Shown here one piece after another: positions 59,551 through 64,000 of a stretch of 64,000 bases of DNA. Under the pieces are notes generated by a model. That model was not told the origin of the DNA and made no database searches. It worked only from the letters and a program-made list of their open reading frames with translations. A program made the translations under genes and the position numbers. Every line of letters starts with the position of its first letter. The first letter of the stretch is position 1. This DNA comes from Homalodisca vitripennis. Its lineage: Eukaryota > Arthropoda > Insecta > Hemiptera > Cicadellidae. The DNA lies in assembly GCF_021130785.1 (NCBI RefSeq), contig NC_060214.1:5731001-5795000 (forward strand), given 5' to 3'.

Positions 59551-60075
59551 AACCTTGTATAACCAAAACCAATTTGCAAGTTTCTACAACATATCTACAA
59601 CTTGAGACTCTTATGCAGATTACTACACCGTTACGCTTGTGTTGTAAATGTACAGATTAAAAAAACATGGGCATATTAACAGGATCTAGAAAGTACGATT
59701 TGGTCATAAATTATATAGTGTTAGTATCGTATAAGCTTCAAAACGAAAAATAATCATCAATCCATAAATTCGTTTAAAAAAACTTTGGGATGGGACAGAA
59801 GGAATTTGTTAACGTTAAGTTAGTCTTCATATTTTTGGCTTTTCTTCGGAATCCAGGAGTTAGTCAGTGGCAATATTAGATTTAAGACCCTGAAATGTAA
59901 CTAACCTTAACATTTAAATTAAATCAACCTTTTTCCATTATAGCTTCTTTTGTGTAAGAGAATTAACTTTTAGCCATAGGAAGCCAGCATGATCATATAA
60001 AAGTGTCATTATAAACATCTAATGGATACATTGATGTGGATTATATGTGTAAAAAATGTATCTACTGTAACGTAA
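59550..60075. other. non-coding spacer
   Basis: Nothing recognisable between the GGTGT minisatellite and the 141-bp array. Confidence 0.5.
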
Positions 60076-60079
60076 TAAA

Positions 60080-60890
60080 GACAAGGATAAGACTATTAGT
60101 AAACTAACGACGCCTGCAGTAATGTCATCATGTCATCCCTTGTACCCACTAATTATTGTTTAGTAGTACAAACGTTGTTATAATCTACTGTGACGTCATA
60201 AGACATGTTGAAGAGTGGTAGTGAACTAACGCCACCATTGCCTAGAAGTGACGGCTGCAGTAATAACATCATGTCTCGTATTGTCCCCACTAAGTATTGT
60301 TTAGTAGTACAAACGTTGTGTTAATCTACTGTGACGTCATAAGACATGTTGAAGAGTGCTGGTATACTAATGTACGCCATTGCACTAACAGTGACGTCTG
60401 CAGTAATGTCATCATGTCTCGTATTGTCCCCACTAAGTATTGGTTTGTAGTACAAAATTTTTAATTAATCTACTGTGACGTCACAAGACGTGGTGAATTG
60501 TAATGGTGGACTAATGACGCCACTGACCAGAAGTGACGTCTGCAGTAATGTCATCATGTCTCGTATTGTCCCACTAAGTATTGGTTAGCAGTACAAAATT
60601 TGTATTAATCTACTGTGACGTCACAAGGACGTTGTGAAGTGTAATGGTGGACTAATGACGCACTGACCAGAAGTGACGTCTGCAGTAATGTCATCATGTC
60701 TCCTATTGTCCCCCCTAATTATTGTTTAGTAGTACGAATAGTTGTAGTAATCTACTGTGACGTCATAAGATAGGTGAAGAGTGGTAGTGGACTAAATGAC
60801 GCCATTTTCCGTAGGAGTGACGTCAGCAGTAATGTCATCAAGTCACCCATTGTCCCCACTAAGTATTGTTTTGTAAGGGAAAATGTTGTA
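60080..60890. repeat. about 141-bp tandem array with TGACGTCA sites
   Basis: GTAATGTCATCATGTC or a variant recurs at about 60,120, 60,260, 60,402, 60,544, 60,684 and 60,828. Every full unit holds CTACTGTGACGTCA(T/C)AAG and most also AGTGACGTCTGCAG, so the cAMP-response-type palindrome TGACGTCA repeats about once per unit. Confidence 0.9.
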
Positions 60891-61204
60891 TGTGTATGTG
60901 TTTAGCGATTCCATACAAGCTTTTTTCAACTACTGTTGTTTCTTTAATAAATTCACTATTGTAATGAGCGTATAAAATTTATTACGTTAGGAATATTTTT
61001 ATACATTAAAAATATAAGGCCATAATGCATTTACTAATGGGATTACTGATAAATACAGCGGTGACTGAATGCTAATTGTAAAACATTAAATAGATTGCCA
61101 CCAAATAATTAAATTTTGTTTGACAAAATTAAAATTATATTACAGTTTTACAGCATAACGGGACTTGTATTGAGAATATGTATTTATGTAACTCGTATAT
61201 ATAT

Positions 61205-61680
61205 CAGGAGCATTGCCACAACACCTAACTGGTGTACGAAGAGAATTAAGACCAGACTGGTAAGAGTGAACGTAAGTAAAGTCAGTGCATAGGATCAAGA
61301 GCATTACACAAACAAGTAACTGGTTTACTAAGAGAGTTCAGTCCAGACTGGTGAGGGGTAAAGTAAGTAAAGTCAGTGCATAGGATTAAGAGCATTACAC
61401 AATAAGTAACTGGTTTACTAAGAGAATTCAGTCCAGACCGGTGAGGGGGAACGTAAGTAAAGTCAGTGCATAGGATCAAGAGCATTACACAATAAGTAAC
61501 TGGTTTACTAAGAGAATTCAGTGCAGGGACTGGTGGAGAGGAACGTAAGTGATGTCAGTGCATAGGATCAAGAGCATTACACAAAAAGTAACTGGTGTAC
61601 CAGGAGAATCAGTCCTGACTGGTGAGAGGGAACGTAAGTGATGTCAGTGCATAGGATCAAGAGCATTACACAACACCTGT
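61205..61680. repeat. about 90-bp tandem array, six units
   Basis: GTCAGTGCATAGGATCAAGA followed by GCATTACACAA recurs at about 61,281, 61,372, 61,462, 61,553 and 61,642, with a diverged start at 61,205. Some units contain AACGTAAGTAAAGT. Confidence 0.9.
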
Positions 61681-61889
61681 CACCCGCACCAGGGATGATG
61701 TGAAGACTGGGGATCAATTGATTTCGATATCACAATTCGTTATATGAAAGAAAATAAAACGCAACGGCATAATTATTTGGAGTTTGACGGTTTTATCAGT
61801 AACCTATATATCACCAGAAATTGTTATAAGAAAACATTACACGGTAAACACAGTATAATGATCTTATAGGAGAAGCGTAAAGAAAAATA

Positions 61890-62450
61890 TTTGTTTTTTG
61901 AAAGATAACCATGAAGTTGTGTGAGAAGATGTTTCCCTTACAAAATAATTAGTTTCAAACAGTCTTACCGCTGTCTTGCATTTAAAGGACACCTGCATGT
62001 GGTCAGATTCTTGAAAGGCTAACTATGAAGGTGTGTGAGAAGCAGTTTCCTTACAAAAGTAGTTATTTCAAACCTTCTTATCTCTGTTTTACAGCAAAGG
62101 ACACCTGCATGCGGTCAGTTTCTTGCAAGGCTAACTATGAAGTTGTGTGTGAGGGCAGTTTCCCTTACAAAAGTATTAATTTCACAAACCGACTTATCGC
62201 TGTCTTGTAGTAAAGAACACCTGCATGCGGTCAGTTTCTTGCAAGGCTAACTATGAAGGTGTTTGTGAGGCAGTTTCCCTTACAAAAGTAGTAATTTCAA
62301 ACCGTCTTATCGCTGTCTTACAGTAAAGGGCGCCTGCATGATGTCAGTTTCTTGTAAGGCTAACAGTAAAAGGTGTGTGAGAAGCTGGTTCCCTTACGAA
62401 AGTAGTACTTTCAAAACAGTCTTATCGCTGTCTTATCAGCATGCGGGTCC
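61890..62450. repeat. about 113-bp tandem array, five units
   Basis: GGCTAACTATGAAG or a variant occurs at 61,905, 62,018, 62,130, 62,247 and 62,358. Units also share CAGTTTCCCTTACAAAAGTA and CTTATCGCTGTCTTA. Short frames through it reflect the repeat. Confidence 0.9.
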
Positions 62451-62730
62451 TGTGTCGAGGTCTAGATTGTGAACTTAAAGCTGTCTCTGGAATTCCTCTC
62501 TGGAATACAATGCTATTGACATTACCCTTTTGTGAGAAAAAACACGTTTATACCACATGTAAACTAATATTATATTTTGACATTTCTGCTCTTGGTAAAT
62601 AGGAGTGAAGAAGAAATTTAACGTATTACTTGTGGAGACATTTTCAGCTACCACGGTTTAAAAATCTATATTGTTATATTTATTTTTTAAATATAACTAT
62701 TACAATATATTCACGATACTTGTACCCTAA
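62450..62730. other. non-coding spacer
   Basis: I see nothing supportable between the 113-bp array and the right copy of the 870-bp repeat. Confidence 0.45.
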
Positions 62731-63590
62731 ATTAGTTAATTAAAATTTTATACAATGTAAATTTCGCAAACCTAATCAGTCAGTATAATATAATATTATT
62801 TTACATCCAATGTTCCGGAACGAAATTATTGGGCGGAAGTAAACTACCTAATTGGCACGCGTATGAATTTTTTCTTCTAACCCTTTGTAGCAGCCCAACT
62901 ACCTAACCGATCAGACCTCGCGCGCTTTGTCCGTAAGTAAAATTTATCTTTTCGTATTATTAAATTAGCCCTTTGATGCAAAACGTAAAGTAAAGATGTG
63001 AATAGTAAAGTAACTTACCCTTGAAGATCTTTTATTTGCTTGATGGAGATAGATAAAGGTTGTGGGCGTCGTCCTTATGGCGACGAGCACGTTGTTATAA
63101 ATAGTAATTTGTATCATTAAATGGCTAATACCGTCGCGAATTTGTTTTAGGCGAGTTTACGTAGCTGATGTATCTCACGTGTTGTTTGAATAGATGGCTA
63201 CCACTTCCCAACTCTACTCCTCTTCTAGAAATAACCGTTCTTTAGACTACAGCTTCAATGTCTCGTGCCAAGACGCCGACACCCGGGTTGTGAGTCTACC
63301 TATTGCGAAGGGAAAGTGGAAATATTATTGTTTTGTAAAGTAAAAACGTCGTACGCATAATTCAATAGAACATTGGATATTTTAGGCCCACCTAGAAGAT
63401 ATACTTTTTAGTTATTATATTCTAATTGGCAGCAACGTGGCATTACATAACTTTTCCTTTACCGTCTAAAAGTGGTGCTTTTAAGTTTTTGTAATTAAAC
63501 TGAACTTATAAGTAAACTTTGTATTTCTAGTATTTATTACTACGACCTCAGAAGTCACCACCCCCATGTGTTATCGTCATACGGTACACA
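62730..63590. repeat. 870-bp direct repeat, right copy
   Basis: The second copy of 55,945-56,820, in the same orientation, about 6.8 kb away. It continues for the whole length and ends at the same CACCCCCATGTGTTATCGTC point. It is followed by different sequence: the left copy meets a tandem array, the right copy the possible exon at 63,704. Confidence 0.9.
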
Positions 63591-63703
63591 TAATTTTTAT
63601 TGCGCCAATCTGCTATTTAAGTAGGCACACATTATTGCGCGAATCTGCTGTTGATGTGCCTACTCTGCCATCAACTGGGTGAAAACTGAGTGAAAACGCC
63701 ACA

Positions 63704-63790
63704 ATGCCTGCCATTAAAATAGAATATTTGTCTAAAGATGAGTTGGTATTTGAACTGATATCTAGAGGTATTTGTGGTGTACATATCTGA
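63704..63790 (+). other. possible first coding exon, gag-like start
   Basis: ATG-led, 28 codons: MPAIKIEYLSKDELVFELIS, then RGICGVHI and a stop. The EYLSKDELVFEL phrase resembles N-termini of proteins encoded by arthropod retroelements (from memory; not verified). Within it, AGAG|GTATTT at about 63,764 is a fair splice donor, so translation may leave this frame before the stop. A short promoter-like region lies just upstream. It could be a truncated transposon gene or a host gene continuing past the window. Confidence 0.3.
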
Positions 63791-64000
63791 ATCTAATTAT
63801 AAATAGTCAGCTATCTAAAATATATTTGTTTAAGATAGGAATGTTGATTATCGATCTGGCCGTTGGCGGTTATATGGTATGTGACGTCATATGAGACCAC
63901 ACTGTTTGAATAAATCCTATTGGCTACTGAGGTCACGCCACTTCTCCCCGCCAACGTACCTTACCATTCCAGCAGCGAGTGTTCTGCCCAGTCCAGTTTT
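63791..64000. other. right edge of window, unassigned
   Basis: Slightly GC-richer at the very end (63,930-64,000), with a TGACGTCA at 63,882. I cannot assign it. Confidence 0.4.

Noticed and set aside
59252..59605. Frames of 63-106 codons on both strands
   Set aside because: Low-complexity products of the GGTGT minisatellite.
55945..63590. The 870-bp repeats as LTRs of a retrotransposon
   Set aside because: No gag or pol remains lie between them, the interior consists of tandem arrays, and I could not see TG...CA ends with a target duplication.

Overview
ORGANISM AND SETTING. The window looks like AT-rich, gene-poor animal (probably insect) chromosomal DNA. It has no bacterial gene packing. 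It is full of tandem minisatellites, microsatellites and decayed dispersed repeats, and it holds one integrated virus-like transposon. The host assignment is inferred from repeat style and the transposon gene set, not from a host gene; I found no convincing host protein-coding gene. LAYOUT. 1-16,950: non-coding AT-rich DNA with a polypurine tract (3.85-4.02 kb), a CA/CG microsatellite (9.03-9.16 kb), a 164-bp satellite (12.5-14.0 kb) and scattered old repeats. 16,960-17,140: a foldback element with a tRNA-like sequence in its loop. 17,364-31,237: a decayed Polinton/Maverick (adintovirus-like) element. 31,240-64,000: more non-coding DNA with about ten different tandem arrays (units 50-145 bp), old dispersed repeats, hammerhead-ribozyme-like motifs and an 870-bp sequence present twice. 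THE POLINTON. It carries the whole Polinton core: protein-primed family B DNA polymerase, retrovirus-type integrase, packaging ATPase, adenovirus-type protease, major capsid protein and minor capsid (penton) protein. It also has a capsid-associated parvovirus-like phospholipase A2 protein, a BRO-family DNA-binding protein plus a relic of a second one, two DUF5679-type zinc modules, a tandem pair of zinc-ribbon proteins, a coiled-coil protein and several small unknowns. Polymerase and integrase would copy and insert the DNA; ATPase, protease, major capsid and penton would build and fill a virion; the lipase and coiled-coil proteins look virion-associated. Most genes are broken by single-base slips in A-runs and by nonsense codons, so this is an old copy. 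The penton reading frame is intact. MOST INTERESTING. (1) Nearly every gene starts inside the same AT-rich motif, with core (T)n-CTATATAAATGG, and the start codon is part of the motif. This resembles late promoters of large cytoplasmic DNA viruses and their virophages more than a host promoter. (2) A roughly 300-bp near-perfect palindrome centred on ACTAGT sits between two divergent genes, and both start codons lie about 150 bp from its centre. It looks like two terminal inverted repeats joined head to head. (3) A 188-bp array of 27 ACGT tetranucleotides separated only by pyrimidines lies between the ATPase and the lipase gene. (4) Two hammerhead-like cores outside the element share exact spacing and show compensatory stem changes.
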